This document shows positions 34,084-45,082 of a DNA stretch of 64,000 nucleotides, one piece after another (position 1 is the stretch's first letter; each line of letters begins with the position of its first letter). Below the pieces are notes generated by a model. That model saw only the letters and a list, made by a program, of their open reading frames with translations. It was not told where the DNA came from and did not search any database. Made by a program: the position numbers and the translations under genes. This DNA comes from Diatrype stigma (lineage: Eukaryota > Ascomycota > Sordariomycetes > Xylariales > Diatrypaceae), in the NCBI GenBank assembly GCA_022225965.2, contig JAKJXP020000094.1:1-64000 (forward strand). The letters run 5' to 3'.

Positions 34084-35157
34084 TCTAATGGGGTTGGGAA
34101 GATTGGTCTAGATCAGAGATGAGATAATTTAGTTATCCACAGGAGGATGGCTGTAGTTGTAGTAGGTAGGTAGGAGAGAGAGTACTTGCCAGGTCCAGAC
34201 AGTGATTGCCGTCTTCTCCCTTTCTTGGTGTTGGAGGTGGGCGTGGGGGAAGTTGAGGGGGGGAAGAAGGGATGAGAGAGGGGAGGACTGGTGGTATTTA
34301 TAGGTTTTGGGAGGGCCCTGAGCAACTGGCTGATTGTGAATTCTCTAATCTTGATTTTCTAATTCAGATGTACAAAGAAGGATCGCCTACGAAATCCAAG
34401 GCATCCTCATGTGTGTACCAAGTATTTCGACGGACTGATCCTGGTGTCTGATTGGTCCAGAGTTTCGAGAGCAGCATCTTAGGGATATTCACTTTTCGAT
34501 GACCAGTAAAATTGTAACTAATCGGGTAAGGTCGACCAAGTTGTTGATTACCCTGGGTATCCGTGGTTTTCTTGTACACAAGATACAACCTTGAGGTACA
34601 CCTATTATCCTAGCTACCTGCACCTTCGTCTGTTTTATAAGCTGGATACCACAAGGCATAAGTACCTAAAGTCTAGAACGATTTGATGATAAACCATATA
34701 CTACCTAATATGAAGCATAACCTGTCCAGATCAGCAACAGAAATTCGTGACGTAGAACCACCTGCTGAATGTGTGCCTTGACCAGTACGTAGAGCAATTC
34801 GAATCGGTACTACATAATTGCCACTGCGTTTGATATCGGGAAAAGACTTTATCGAATCAAATTGGGAGATACGGTGGTGATTAATCCTTAGCTGTCTATA
34901 ACTTGGTGTGCTGGTTTATTTTTGTTGATTTACCCTCTGGGGGTGTCAGTGAACCCTTTTTTCATCAACGAGACTTTTTCTTCCTGTCTCCACCCCCCCC
35001 CCCCTCCAGTCTCGAAGCAGTTCTATCTTGATTTGCTCGTTCAAATACCGGCAATACCAAATTTTCTGTATTGGCAATGCACCAGACTTCTGACCTATAA
35101 GCGTCGTATCGACTTGGAAGCCTTCTTCTGCCCACTACGTATCAAGAACCATCAATC
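34084..35157. other. Divergent intergenic region
   Basis: Upstream of the small membrane protein (minus) and of the two-pass membrane protein (plus). A C-run of about 13 bases lies near 34992-35004 just before the plus-strand leader. No gene is supported. Confidence 0.4.
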
Positions 35158-35814
35158 ATGCCGACTTACCACTGCACCGATGATGCCTCGTCTGAGGATG
35201 AAGGTATTCAATCAGATTTCAGAGTTGCGCAAGATCCCATGCCTGCACGCCAGAGACCATCCATCTTCCTGAGCAGGCGTCGTAGTCGACGATTTCAACA
35301 GTCAAAGCGCTTACCGAAAGACGAGGTTAGTGCATATCACGAACATTTATGAATATATACACTGACAGGCCTTTAGTCCCAAGATGAGGACTTGCGTCAG
35401 GACTCGACACCCTTGCCTCGAGGCCCAACCCAGGAACATGATAGCCGACCGTCCGAGCCATCCCCAGACGCTGCTAGTCGTCACGAAGAACAAACGTCGT
35501 ACCCGGAAGGTGGCGATCAGGGAGATGGCAACGTCCAACTGTTGTTGACCGCCAACAGAATTATAACGACCACTATAGCTTTGATCATCCATCACTTTTG
35601 CATTGTTATAGCTTGGTGGCTCTCATTTTTTAACGATGAGCGTCGTGATTCATGGAAGGATGTTGGATTATTCAATTCCTTTTACATCGCCGTTATTTCT
35701 TCCATGACGTTGGTGTTCTGGTATTACGCGGTGATGGGATGCCTACCAGTGGCAATCCCCTCGTTAATAACGGCCTTCGCCCTTACGATGTCCATTAAAA
35801 TTCAGATTGAATAG
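35158..35814 (+). CDS. Unknown protein with two predicted membrane segments
   Basis: Exons are 35158-35325 and 35377-35814 (GTTAGT donor, CCTTTAG acceptor, 51-base intron with CTGAC branch), 201 residues from ATG 35158-35160. Residues 1-115 are polar and rich in Arg, Ser and acidic residues (SRRRSRRF, then EPSPDAASRHEEQ). Hydrophobic segments follow at about 124-148 (IITTTIALIIHHFCIVIAWWL) and about 163-195 (FYIAVISSMTLVFWYYAVMG, LPVAIPSLITAFALT). The C-terminal membrane hairpin and cytosolic polar N-terminus are clear, but I do not recognise a family. Confidence 0.6.
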
Positions 35815-36730
35815 AAACTGCAGCGAAAGTAGTGTTGGGAGCTATAAGATCTTGGCTCTTTCCCACTTCAAGATGAAGGGTTCGTACTTCATGTCAATTC
35901 CCTCCAAGAATGCCATTCTCCGAGACAACCGACACTTTGCTAACAACTACCAATTTCGCTCGCAGTGTTTAGATACCATATCATTCTACGCCCCCAAAGA
36001 CGTGTTCACGAGATTTTAATAGGAAAACCCATATGGTGCAATGGTAAAGGACGAGATGCATGTCACGGATGCTACCCGGTGGTTGCAAAAGAAAACTAGG
36101 GAATAGATTAATTGATCGTTCTATGGAACAGCCATAAGCCACCAATCTTGCCAGTTTACCGTGAAGTAAAACCCTCAAAGTGTGAAAAACAATCGGGGTG
36201 ATAAAGTATCGAACAACTCGTCGGGGAAATAGTCGCCATCGACTCGATTATGTCACCTGCAACTGCTGCCATATGGCTGATATAACCAACGCCATGTCGT
36301 TAGAATAGCTCTATGCCAAGAGCTATGATGAGCTAATCACATATCCCAAACAGGAAATTCCCTTGCAGAGAATAGCGGCATACATACATACATACATACA
36401 CACATACCAAAAACTGGAGCGACATCGGAGCATCTTCCGACGGCACGGTAATAAGAAGGGTCCACCTGGCAGCCCTGGTGAATCCGCCAAGACGATAATC
36501 GGAAATCGGATTGCGTCTTGTTGGTAGGCAAGGTAGGCAACTACTGTAGGTAGTAATGGTAGTACCTACCTAGCTTATCGTTATCGATTTCAGAAGTAGC
36601 AAGGGAAGAAAAAGATTATTATCGGCCGGGGGAGCTTCCCTCTGGCATCTCCCATTTTCTTCTCTCCTTGTTGTGGCACCTGAGGTCTGGAGGAGTAGCA
36701 GCCGTAGTCCGCGACGTTGTTCCTTCTTCA
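35815..36730. other. Intergenic with a CATA microsatellite
   Basis: No supported gene. A tetranucleotide repeat lies at 36380-36407. GTAGGTAGTA-type steps occur near 36540-36570. Confidence 0.4.
36380..36407. repeat. (ATAC)n microsatellite
   Basis: About seven tetranucleotide units, partly changed to ACAC at the right end. Confidence 0.85.
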
Positions 36731-37084
36731 ATGGCGAACCTCGTGCGAGCCAGAACTCGAGCCCTGGGAGCTTTCGCCAACCTGACCCCGATCTCGCCGA
36801 ACCATCCCGCGCATCCCGCAGATTCCTCCACCGGACGATCTCACAGCAGCAGTACCAATAGTCGCAGCCAGGGCCAACAGCGTGGTTTGCATGTCAACTC
36901 AGGTACGTTCGCGATTGGAATTCTGTTCTGTTTCATAGGTTCTTCGGAATCTCTTTACTCCATCGCCCGACTCCACTTGGAGCCTGGAGATGCCCAGGTG
37001 CCAAGGGTTTTTTACGGCTTCAGTTACAGACAGTCTGCGTACACCCATTCCATGACCCAACTGTATTGCGCCCGAAAACCATAA
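36731..37084 (+). CDS. Doubtful small protein with a mitochondrial-like leader
   Basis: ATG 36731 opens a frame of 117 codons if unspliced. The first 25 residues (MANLVRARTRALGAFANLT) are basic and free of acids, like a mitochondrial presequence. A Ser/Asn/Gln-rich stretch follows. At 36903 there is a good GTACGT donor, so only residues 1-57 may be exon and further exons may lie downstream, but I could not place an acceptor with confidence. No family is recognised. Confidence 0.33.
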   Translation: MANLVRARTRALGAFANLTPISPNHPAHPADSSTGRSHSSSTNSRSQGQQRGLHVNSGTFAIGILFCFIGSSESLYSIARLHLEPGDAQVPRVFYGFSYRQSAYTHSMTQLYCARKP

Positions 37085-37866
37085 GCAATGGGCTCATCAT
37101 AATGCACACACGTAAAGCCGCCAGTGAAGTGTTCTGGGGGCGCGATCGGGAATACACAGGTACAGAGAAGAGCGGACTTCGGTAGCCCGAGTTTGGTCTG
37201 ACCGGCTTATGGGTAAAATAGTCAGACAAGTACGAAGTACTAGACTATAGCGCCTTTGCATCCTAGTGGGTGTACAAGTACAGAGCCAGTCAGAGCATGA
37301 ATCGGGTGGACGCGAGACCCTGCATGTGGACTGGAACGCATTGTACTTTGGCGTACTATGGCGTACTTTGCGGCACTTTGCGGCACTTTGGAGACAATGA
37401 CCAATGGTGGCTGCTTATGGCCGAGCCGTTTCAAGACGGTCTCATCCACTCATCCCACCCTGCAACATGGCCTAGTTTGTGTATGATAAGATGGTTGTGT
37501 CTGCGTGTTGTTTGCACGGCTGATTTAAACATCTCATCATTTCCTCCTCGTCGTTTTCACGTTCGCATACATTTGGGATTACATACCTCAGCCTAGGCTA
37601 TATTTAGGCACCTAGTTGTTATCATCAGGGCTATCTACTGGGACCCCTTTATCCCCTAACCATTAACTTTGTTTATTGGAGCTGGACCGTTCGGTTAACC
37701 ATTTCTTGCAGCAGCGTCTCTAATTACCCCGCCAGAATCAAGATCAGGGTCTTTTACCCCACTACAACCACCACCTCCATCATCAGCGTCGCTTCTACAC
37801 CGCCAACAGCACCTGCAGTCCTGGAAAGGCTGCTGCTCAAGACGGCAATTCCACACCACGAACAAG
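37085..37866. other. Promoter and leader region of the alanine aminotransferase gene
   Basis: No supported gene. A CGTACT(T/A)TGGCG repeat (three to four copies, including two GCGGCACTTTG) lies at about 37346-37390. The last 150 bases are CA/CT-rich leader sequence. Confidence 0.45.
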
Positions 37867-39399
37867 ATGGGCAGGCTGACATTGGACAACATCAACCCGC
37901 ATGTGGTGGAGGCCAAATACGCCGTGCGCGGCGAGCTGGCCGTCAAGTCCGAGGTGTTCCGGGCCAAGCTGCGGAAGGGCGACAAGGACCTGCCCTTCGA
38001 AGAGGTCATCAGCGCCAACATCGGCAACCCCCAGCAGCTCGACCAGAAGCCCATCACCTTCTTCCGCCAGGTGCTGAGCATACTCGAGAACCCCAAGCTG
38101 CTGGACCACGAGGACGTCCTGCTCAACACCCTGGGCTACAAGAGCGACGTTATCGCGCGGGCGAAGTGGCTGCTTGACCATGTTGGCAGTGTCGGAGCTT
38201 ACAGTGCGAGTGCCGGTGTTCCCACCATCAAGGAGAGCATTGCCAAGTTCCTCGAGAGTACGTGACCTCTGCTTTGTCTTTCTTGTCCCAGGCTACCATT
38301 CACAAGGTGGTTTCATATCGCGCAGACACACTAACAAGCTGTGCTAGAACGAGATGGCTTTGCCGCGGACCCGGCACACATTTACCTTTCGGGTGGTGCG
38401 TCGTCCGGCGTCAACACGCTCCTGAACATCCTGTGCGCGGCGCCCAACTCGGGCATCCTTGTGCCGATCCCGCAGTACCCGCTCTACACGGCGTCGCTCT
38501 CGGTGCTGAACGCCACCACGGTGCCGTACTACCTCGACGAGGCAGCGCACTGGGGCACGTCGCTCGAGACGATCAAGGCGGCGCACGCGCAGGCCAAGGC
38601 GGCCGGCACCGACGTGCGCGCCATCGTCATCATCAACCCGGGCAACCCGACGGGGGCGTCGCTGTCCGAGGCCGAGGTCCGCTCCGTGCTCGAGTTCGCG
38701 GCCGACGAGGAGCTGGTCGTCCTGGCCGACGAGGTGTACCAGACCAACGTGTTCGTCGGCACGTTCCACAGCTTCCGGCATGCGCTCCTGCAGCTGCAGC
38801 AGGACGACCCCGCCCGCTACGGCGGCGTCGAGCTCGCGTCGCTGCACTCCATCTCCAAGGGCATGGTGGGCGAGTGCGGCCACCGCGGCGGCTACTTCGA
38901 GCTGGTGGGCTTCGACCCCGCCGTCGAGGAGCAGATCTACAAGTTCGTGTCCATCACGCTGTGCGCGCCCGTCATCGGCCAGTGCCTCGTCGAGCTGATG
39001 GTCAACCCGCCCGTCGAGGGGGACCCGTCCTTCCCCCTGTACGACGAGGAATACGGCGCCATCTTCCGCGGCCTGCAGCAGCGCGCCACCGCCCTGTACG
39101 AGGCCTTCCGCGAGATGGAGGGCGTCGAGTGCGGCGTGCCCCAGGGCAGCATGTACCTGTTCCCCACCATCCACTTGTCGCCCCGCGCGATCGCCGCGGC
39201 GGAGAAGGAGGGCCGCGCCGCCGACGAGTTCTACTGCATGCGCCTGCTCGACGCGACGGGCGTCTGCCTCGTGCCCGGATCCGGCTTCGGCCAGAAGGAG
39301 GGCACGTTCCATTTCCGCACCACCTTCCTCGCCCCCGGCACCGAGTGGGTTGGGCGCATCAAGAAGTTCCACCAGGAGTTCATGGACGAGTTCCGGTAG
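37867..39399 (+). CDS. alt1: Alanine aminotransferase (PLP-dependent, class I)
   Basis: It interconverts alanine and 2-oxoglutarate with pyruvate and glutamate. Exons are 37867-38257 and 38348-39399 (GTACGT donor, GTGCTAG acceptor, 90-base intron), 480 residues; the junction reads FLEKRDGFAADP. Family landmarks are MGRLTLDNINPHVVEAKYAV at the start, ISANIGNPQQL, LSGGASSGVNTLLNIL, the NPGNPTG motif, LADEVYQTN, and the PLP lysine in SISKGMVGECGHRGGY (Lys about 301). The absence of a long leader suggests a cytosolic form, although the upstream region was not searched exhaustively for another start. The opposite strand has long open frames that are shadows of this GC-rich gene. Confidence 0.95.
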
Positions 39400-40278
39400 A
39401 GCAAGCAGGTAGCCAAAAAAGAGAAGAGCGAAAGCAAATTCGTGTTCGTGTTTTCCAGCCAGTGGTGATACCTACATACACTTTATGCGACGGTATGGGA
39501 TGGTGAGAGTGCAGGCATGCTGCAAAGGTAGACCAGGAATTTGAAGACGGGGAAACGAATATTAGCATTAGCCGGTTATGACGTGGTATCAATGAGCTAT
39601 TAGCAGCCAATACCTAAATCGGCGGCTCGACCAAAGGATCGAGGATCCATCATGCATGCCTTCTTCCTTAAGTAGGTAGGTAGGCACATGAGAGGCGGGA
39701 GAGAGCTTAGGGGTCACGGATATACAGGGAAGGGCTTGATAGATAGGCGTACAAGGAAATACGAGACTCTCCAATCTGTATTGCATTGATTCCTGTACTA
39801 TTATGGACTTTGAATGGAGAGTAAAGGGTGGATGATGGAATGGCAAAAAGCCCTTAACTCAAACCCACGGGCTTCCAAATAATTTATGAGCAAACTTGAG
39901 CGGTATTAATATGAAAAGACGAAGCCCGATGCAAGTGTGGGTTTAGCTCGTCTATGTATTTGCTATTCTTTTGTCTCGTACATAGGTAGTCTGTCACAGA
40001 CTTGACCGACGGACTTGACCTTGTAAGCCGTAGAGCAGCCGCCCTAGCGCCGTCCTTTTATCTCAAGTTCGGACCTGAATGACTATGCAGGATGGTAGGT
40101 CCCCGAGGGGGGTAGGTAGGTAGGCCGGTAGTATCTCCTGACCACTTACTCACTGCCGAATCACTTCAGGGGTGGCCCGACATCGACATCTCTACCTAGC
40201 AACGATACCCTACCCACGTGCGCTCATGTAAAGTGTGCACAAATTAACATACACACACACGTAGAGAAACCAGACTCT
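39400..40278. other. Intergenic between convergent genes
   Basis: 3' sides of the aminotransferase and rpn7 genes. GTAGGTAGGTAG steps occur near 39672-39683 and 40118-40130. No gene is seen. Confidence 0.45.
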
Positions 40279-42019
40279 TTACGCTCTCTCGCTACCCCGC
40301 AGTCTCACAGCTTGCCCGTACTTCTGTAGCTTGGTGATGAGCTGGTCACCCTGCTTTACGACGTCCTGGTACTGCTTGTTCTTATCGTCGGGCCGGTTCG
40401 TCTCGATGATGCCCTTGCCCGTGACACGGTCGATGGTGCAGGGGATGCGGCCGGCGGCGATGAACTTGGCCAGATCACTTTTTGCAGCGGGGATTACGTT
40501 AGCTAGGGGTTTCCAAGGTGTTTAGGGGGAGGGGAGGGGGCGAAGGGAGAAGAGGAGCGCGAGGGAGAGACGGGGAAAGCAAAACATACCGGTCCAGAAA
40601 GTCGACGGTGACGCCGAAGTCGCTGGCCATGCTCTCGAGCCCGACGACGCGGTAGCTCTGCAGCAGCTGCTGGTAGGCGCGCAGGCGCATCTCGCGGATG
40701 AACCAGGCCTTGTGCTCGAGCAGGTAGCGGTCCTGGGTGAGGAACTGCTCCTCGACGAGCGCGAGCGCCTGAAAGAACAGCTTGTAGTTGCCGCTGTACA
40801 AGCTGTTGACGAGCTGCGCCAGCGACGAGAAGTCGACGGCCGCCTCGGCCTCGGGCTGGTCCGAGCCCGTGCCCAGCGTCGTCAGGTTCACCACGCCGGC
40901 CGCCTTGGCCGCAGCCAGGGGCGTGGTGGTGCTGGCGCTGCTGGCGCCGGTGACGGCAGCCGCCGCGTCCTTCGGCGACGAGCCAGCGACGGCATTAGCG
41001 TCCTGCATCGAGGCGTCCTCGGCGCCGGGCCCCGCCGAGATGGCCCCCGACAGCGCGAGCAGCTTGTCGTCGCCGTCGGCGCCCAGGATGGCCTTGATCT
41101 CGGGCGCGTCCACCACCTTGCTCTTGAAGTCGACGCGCTTGAGCGAGACGGAGCCGGCCAGGACCGAGTAGACGACCAGGTTCGAGTACGTGCAGAGCTC
41201 GTAGCTGGTGAAGGTGGAGAGGGAGTCGAGGAGCAGGGGGGCGGCGAGGTTGTACGATCGGACCGTGAGCAGGTGGATGCCCTCGTAGGCCTTCAGGCGG
41301 TTGCGACGGTCCCAGTCGCCCCCGCTCTCTACCAGCGCTTTCGCCCGGATCACCTCCTTCTTGACGTAGGACTTGTCGCCGAAGAACAGGCCGACGCGGA
41401 TCATGGCGAGCACGAGATCGATCTTCGTACCGAGGATGCCCGTCTTCTCGAAGACGTCCTCGTAGGCTGCTATTGCCTTGTCCTGTAGTCTATACGTCAA
41501 CATCTATTCACCGTGAGATCTGATAGAGCCAAGACATGTCAAACTCCCACATACCTTGTCGCCGATCCTAGCAAAGAACTCAGCGCGCTTTCCTCTGGCA
41601 CCCATAATCTCCGTCTCGCCAGCCTTCTCGACAGCCTCGTCCTCCTCCTTCTGTATCTCCTCCAGCTCCTTGTCGTTGTCCGCCTTGAGCTTCTGGTAGA
41701 CATCCTCGTCCCATGGCAAGTTCGCACCGGGGGCAGGGCTCTTGCTCGCGACCATGCCAGCCGCGCTAGATTTCCGTCCCAAGGACTTCTGGACTGCTGA
41801 TGCTGATGACGTGCTCTCTCCGACAGCGTTCAGGATGCCTTCGGTTGGGTGTGCGAGGTGCTTGTACAGCGGGGCCATCTTGTGCTCGCTGATAGCATCT
41901 TGTAAGCTCTTCACGGACGCCTGCTGAGCAGGCCGGGAGGCATAGGGATTCGTGAGGATGAAGACATGCTGGGCTAGAGGCAGCAGAGGCCATTTGGCGT
42001 ATTGCGGATCGGAGCCCAT
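40279..42019 (-). CDS. rpn7: 26S proteasome regulatory subunit Rpn7 (PSMD6)
   Basis: A PCI-domain subunit of the 19S lid of the proteasome. Exons are 41555-42019, 40590-41482 and 40279-40477, all GT-AG and in phase, 518 residues. The N-terminus MGSDPQYAKWPLLPLAQHVF and the junction FARIGDKDKAIAAYEDVFEK are typical. The helical-repeat part has GTKIDLVLAMIRVGLFFGD and YEGIHLLTVRSYNLAA. The PCI part ends DLAKFIAAGRIPCTIDRVTG then GIIETNRPDDKN. An Ala/Ser/Asp-rich insert of about 75 residues, low in complexity, sits before LVNSLYSGNY and makes the protein longer than yeast Rpn7 (about 430). It is divergent from abd1 across a 741-base region. Confidence 0.94.
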
Positions 42020-42760
42020 GTTCGAGGTGTCGGTTGCCAGGAAGTGCAGGATACGAAGGTGTAGGGGTGCTCAATTCTCAACGAGCAGGACAGGAGTCTC
42101 GGTATACCGGCTTCAGAGAGGAATCGAATTCGCCGTAAAACGTCGTGATAATGTCGATGATGGGTTTGTTTGCTATTTGGTAGATGATCATCAGCACATC
42201 AGAAGCGAGAAAGTAACAACTGGAACAGCTCCCCGTTGCTGGTTGCCAGTAAGAAGTGGTCCAAGCTCACAAATACTATGTACTCAAGGCCGCAGTTTCC
42301 CTACGTAACAAACAGCCCGCCATGTGGGTCCCAGACTCCCAGTGCCATTTGAGGCTGATCGATGGAATGGCAGAATGGACATGGAGGTATCCACATACCA
42401 CCTAAGTATTCAAGTACCTATTAGATACATCTGTGTCGGGTATCCCCACCTGCCCAGATGCTTGAAGTAAGAGCGAGCTAGTTAGGTCAGACCCACACCT
42501 GCGCGCGCCTTCAACCGTTACTTGGATCTGGCGACTCAGCTTTACTTTGTACAGCTTTACTTTGTACTCCAACAACCCTGAACCAACCATCTACCACCTG
42601 CCATCCTCGCACTTGCAATTTCACAATCAATTCCAACTCGGCGCGATACAGTATCGTAAAATCCGCTCCATCCTTCTGAAGAGACGCCAAATCGATCTAC
42701 AATTATCTCACTGTACCGCAACACTCGATAGCCCGAATCGACAACAGCCGTCCTGCCACA
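42020..42760. other. Divergent promoter region of rpn7 and abd1
   Basis: 741 bases serve both genes. I looked for the yeast Rpn4-type GGTGGCAAA box and did not find an exact copy. A repeated CAGCTTTACTTTGTAC (twice, near 42537-42567) lies about 200 bases before abd1 and may be a promoter or leader repeat. Confidence 0.45.
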
Positions 42761-44215
42761 ATGGCGACGGACGACAACGACGATCTCCCCCAGCCCTTCG
42801 ACGCGAAGAAGCTCGAGCCGGCCAAGAAGCGGCAACGATCCAGATCGCCGTCCGAGGCACCGCGGAAGCAGAAGCGGCCGGGCCAGCGGGCGCGGATCCC
42901 CGACGCGCAGGTCGCCTCGTTCCGGCAGCGGCAGGAGCAGCGGGAGCGCGAGGCCGCCGAGGCCGCCGCCACGCGGGCCGTGCTCGCGCAGCGCGGCATC
43001 AACGACGTGGTGCGGGAGCACTACAACGCCGTGCCGGAGCGGGGCCGCGACTGGCGCAAGACCGACAGCCGCATCAAAGGCCTGCGCTCGCTCAACAACT
43101 GGGTCAAGAGCACCATCATCCAGAAGTTCTCGCCCGACGAGGACCACACGCCCGGCGCCCACGAGCACGGCCGCGACATGGCCGGCGCCGCCCACGACCT
43201 GCTCGTCCTCGACATCGGCTGCGGCAAGGGCGGCGACTTGGGAAAGTGGCAGCAGGCCCCGCAGCGCGTCGGCCTGTACGTCGGTCTCGACCCCGCCGAC
43301 ATCTCCATCGACCAGGCGCGGGACCGGTATCGTAGCATGGGAAACCGTGGTGGCGGCGGCCGGGGTGGCCGGGGCGGGCATAGAGGCCGTCCGCCACCGC
43401 GTTTGTTCGACGGCCGGTTCTTCATTAAGGACTGCTTCGGTGAATCGATTGAGGACATCGAGATCATCCGGGATGTCGGGTACGACCTCTCGCCGATGGG
43501 GCGGAGCGGCTTCGACATCGTCAGCATGATGTTCTGCATGCACTACGCCTTCGAGAACGAGCAGAAAGCCCGGCGGATGCTGGAGAACGTCTCGGGCGCG
43601 CTGAAGAAGGGCGGTCGCTTCATGGGCTGCATTCCCAACTCGAACATTATCGGCGAGCGGGTCATCGAGTTCAACAAGCGCATGGAGGCGAAAGCAAAAA
43701 CTCAATCTGCTCCCGCGAAGGCTGAAGGCACTGATGCCAGTGCCGGTGCCGACGCCGGTGCCAGTGCCGATGCTGATACCGATACCACACCCACCGCTAC
43801 TACCACCGCGGCACCGCCCAAGGAGGACCGAGAAGAGGGCGAGGCGGAGGAAACAGCAGAATGGGGCAACGAGCTCTATCGGGTTAGATTCCCGGGCAAG
43901 ACGCCAGCTGACGGCATTTTCCGGCCGCCGTTCGGCTGGAAGTACAATTTCTACCTACACGAGGCGGTCGAGGAGGTTCCGGAGTACGTCGTGCCGTGGG
44001 AAGCGTTCCGCGCCCTCGCCGAGGACTACAACCTCGAGCTGCAGTACCACAAGAGGTTCGCGGATATCTGGGAGTCGGAGAAGGACGACCACATCCTCGG
44101 CCCCTTGAGCGAGCGCATGGGCGTGCGGGGCCGGGGCCGGGGCGATTTGCTGGTGACGCCCGAGGAGATGGAGGTCGCTAACTTCTACGTGGCCTTCTGC
44201 TTTTACAAGGTTTAG
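42761..44215 (+). CDS. abd1: mRNA cap guanine-N7 methyltransferase (Abd1)
   Basis: It methylates the guanine of the mRNA cap using S-adenosylmethionine, in the nucleus. One exon, 484 residues. Residues 1-90 are basic and Arg/Lys/Gln-rich (PAKKRQRSRSPSEAPRKQKR), like a nuclear signal. The catalytic part starts at VREHYNAVPERGRDWRKTDS. The SAM motif LLVLDIGCGKGGDLGKW lies at about residues 147-163. Other landmarks are YVGLDPADISIDQARDRY, FDIVSMMFCMHYAFE, RMLENVSGALKKGGRFMGCI and PFGWKYNFYLHEAVEEVPEY. Two low-complexity inserts occur: an RGGG/GRGG run after the SAM fold and an Ala/Asp-Ala-Gly run after EFNKRMEAKAKT. Both are in frame and probably loops. Confidence 0.95.
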   Translation: MATDDNDDLPQPFDAKKLEPAKKRQRSRSPSEAPRKQKRPGQRARIPDAQVASFRQRQEQREREAAEAAATRAVLAQRGINDVVREHYNAVPERGRDWRKTDSRIKGLRSLNNWVKSTIIQKFSPDEDHTPGAHEHGRDMAGAAHDLLVLDIGCGKGGDLGKWQQAPQRVGLYVGLDPADISIDQARDRYRSMGNRGGGGRGGRGGHRGRPPPRLFDGRFFIKDCFGESIEDIEIIRDVGYDLSPMGRSGFDIVSMMFCMHYAFENEQKARRMLENVSGALKKGGRFMGCIPNSNIIGERVIEFNKRMEAKAKTQSAPAKAEGTDASAGADAGASADADTDTTPTATTTAAPPKEDREEGEAEETAEWGNELYRVRFPGKTPADGIFRPPFGWKYNFYLHEAVEEVPEYVVPWEAFRALAEDYNLELQYHKRFADIWESEKDDHILGPLSERMGVRGRGRGDLLVTPEEMEVANFYVAFCFYKV

Positions 44216-44527
44216 GGTCTCACGAAGACGACAATAATACAAATCACCATGAAAGCTGAACTACCTAAGCCTTGCAACGAAGGTCCCTCCTGCATCGTCA
44301 GAGCATGCTGGCTTCCTATCACCTATATAGGAGCAGTTCTGCTGTATGCAACTAATAATATTATGAAAGTAGTTAGCTAATAAACCAAAATATTTAGGTG
44401 CTAGATCTGCAGTGTCCCACTTCGCGGCCACTTCGTGGCTAATGATGGCCGCACTGCGGGGCTCCGGGGCAACGTTTTCTGCAAGCCCGAAATATAGGAA
44501 CAGATTGTGTTACGAAAATCACGGTCT
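44216..44527. other. Intergenic between abd1 and tRNA-Met
   Basis: The 3' end of abd1 and the upstream side of the tRNA. It has no gene, and the TTCGCGGCCACTTCGTGGC patch near 44421-44439 can fold on itself. Confidence 0.45.
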
Positions 44528-44666
44528 GTCTTCGTGGCTCAGTTGGTTAGAGCGCCGGTCTCATACTACAACAAAGGGGGGATGTTATAGTCCCTCCCTA
44601 CTACGTGTGAAACAGCCTATAGGCTGGGATATCCGGAGATCGCCAGTTCGATCCTGGCCGAGGACA
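44528..44666 (+). tRNA. tRNA-Met (CAT), elongator type, with a 65-base intron
   Basis: Acceptor GTCTTCG (44528-44534) pairs with CGAGGAC (44659-44665) with one G-T; 44666 is the A discriminator. The D arm is GCTC/GAGC and the T arm GCCAG-TTCGATC-CTGGC. The anticodon loop CTCATA is interrupted after position 37. Intron 44566-44630 is followed by A and TCCGG. The mature RNA is 74 bases with anticodon CAT. The D-loop AGTTGGTTA and the T-loop TTCGATC are elongator-like, not initiator-like. A T6 run at 44667-44672 terminates RNA polymerase III. Exact intron ends may shift by a base. Confidence 0.9.
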
Positions 44667-44672
44667 TTTTTT
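44667..44672 (+). terminator. RNA polymerase III T-run terminator of tRNA-Met
   Basis: Six T residues immediately follow the discriminator base. Confidence 0.75.
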
Positions 44673-44881
44673 GCTATTCTTGCGTCTTTCGTGGTGTGTT
44701 GTTTGGTAGCCATATTCCGTTCCCGGTTGCCAACGGTAATGCATTTCGATAATGACAATCACCCGACGACAAGCACGCCAAGCACTGCAAGCAGACCTTT
44801 CAAGTTTTTGGCGATTTCCTCTGCAAGTCACTATTGACCCGAGCTAGGGATTTTGGATCGTGAGCGTTTGCCGCTAGTGCC

Positions 44882-45082
44882 TTACTTCCAATCGTCCTCG
44901 TACATAGTAATAGTCGTCCGCGTCGGGTAGAATTCCGGTCCCCGGCCTTCGCGCGTAGCTCTTTGGCCAGCCAGGCCATGTAGCTACTCGAGATCTTCTT
45001 CTCTGTTGGACCATACCATGCACACATTCCCCCAGAGCCCATTGTTTTGCTTGTAGCCCATGTGCGCCTGGAAGTACGCGCG
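44882..45082 (-). pseudogene. Possible decayed coding fragment, family unknown
   Basis: On the minus strand three consecutive stretches read like one protein, but in different frames. RAYFQAHMGYKQNNGLWGNV and VCMVWSNREEDLE end at a TAG. SYMAWLAKELRAKAGDR follows in a second frame, and a third frame closes with MYEDDWK and TAA (44882-44884). The amphipathic, aromatic-rich composition looks coding. Two frame changes make a working gene unlikely. I cannot name the family, and it may be chance. Confidence 0.25.

Noticed and set aside
38262..39506. A 414-codon plus-strand frame and a 342-codon minus-strand frame over the aminotransferase exon
   Set aside because: Both are shadows of the PLP enzyme; their compositions (Arg/Pro or Val/Gly/Glu/Asp) have no domain and the aminotransferase motifs are complete in the third frame.
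39672..39683. GTAGGTAGGTAG steps as telomere-like repeats
   Set aside because: The unit is four bases (GTAG), occurs at many scattered sites, and is not TTAGGG.
42557..43705. Long minus-strand frame opposite abd1
   Set aside because: Antisense of a complete cap methyltransferase with all motifs; no independent evidence.
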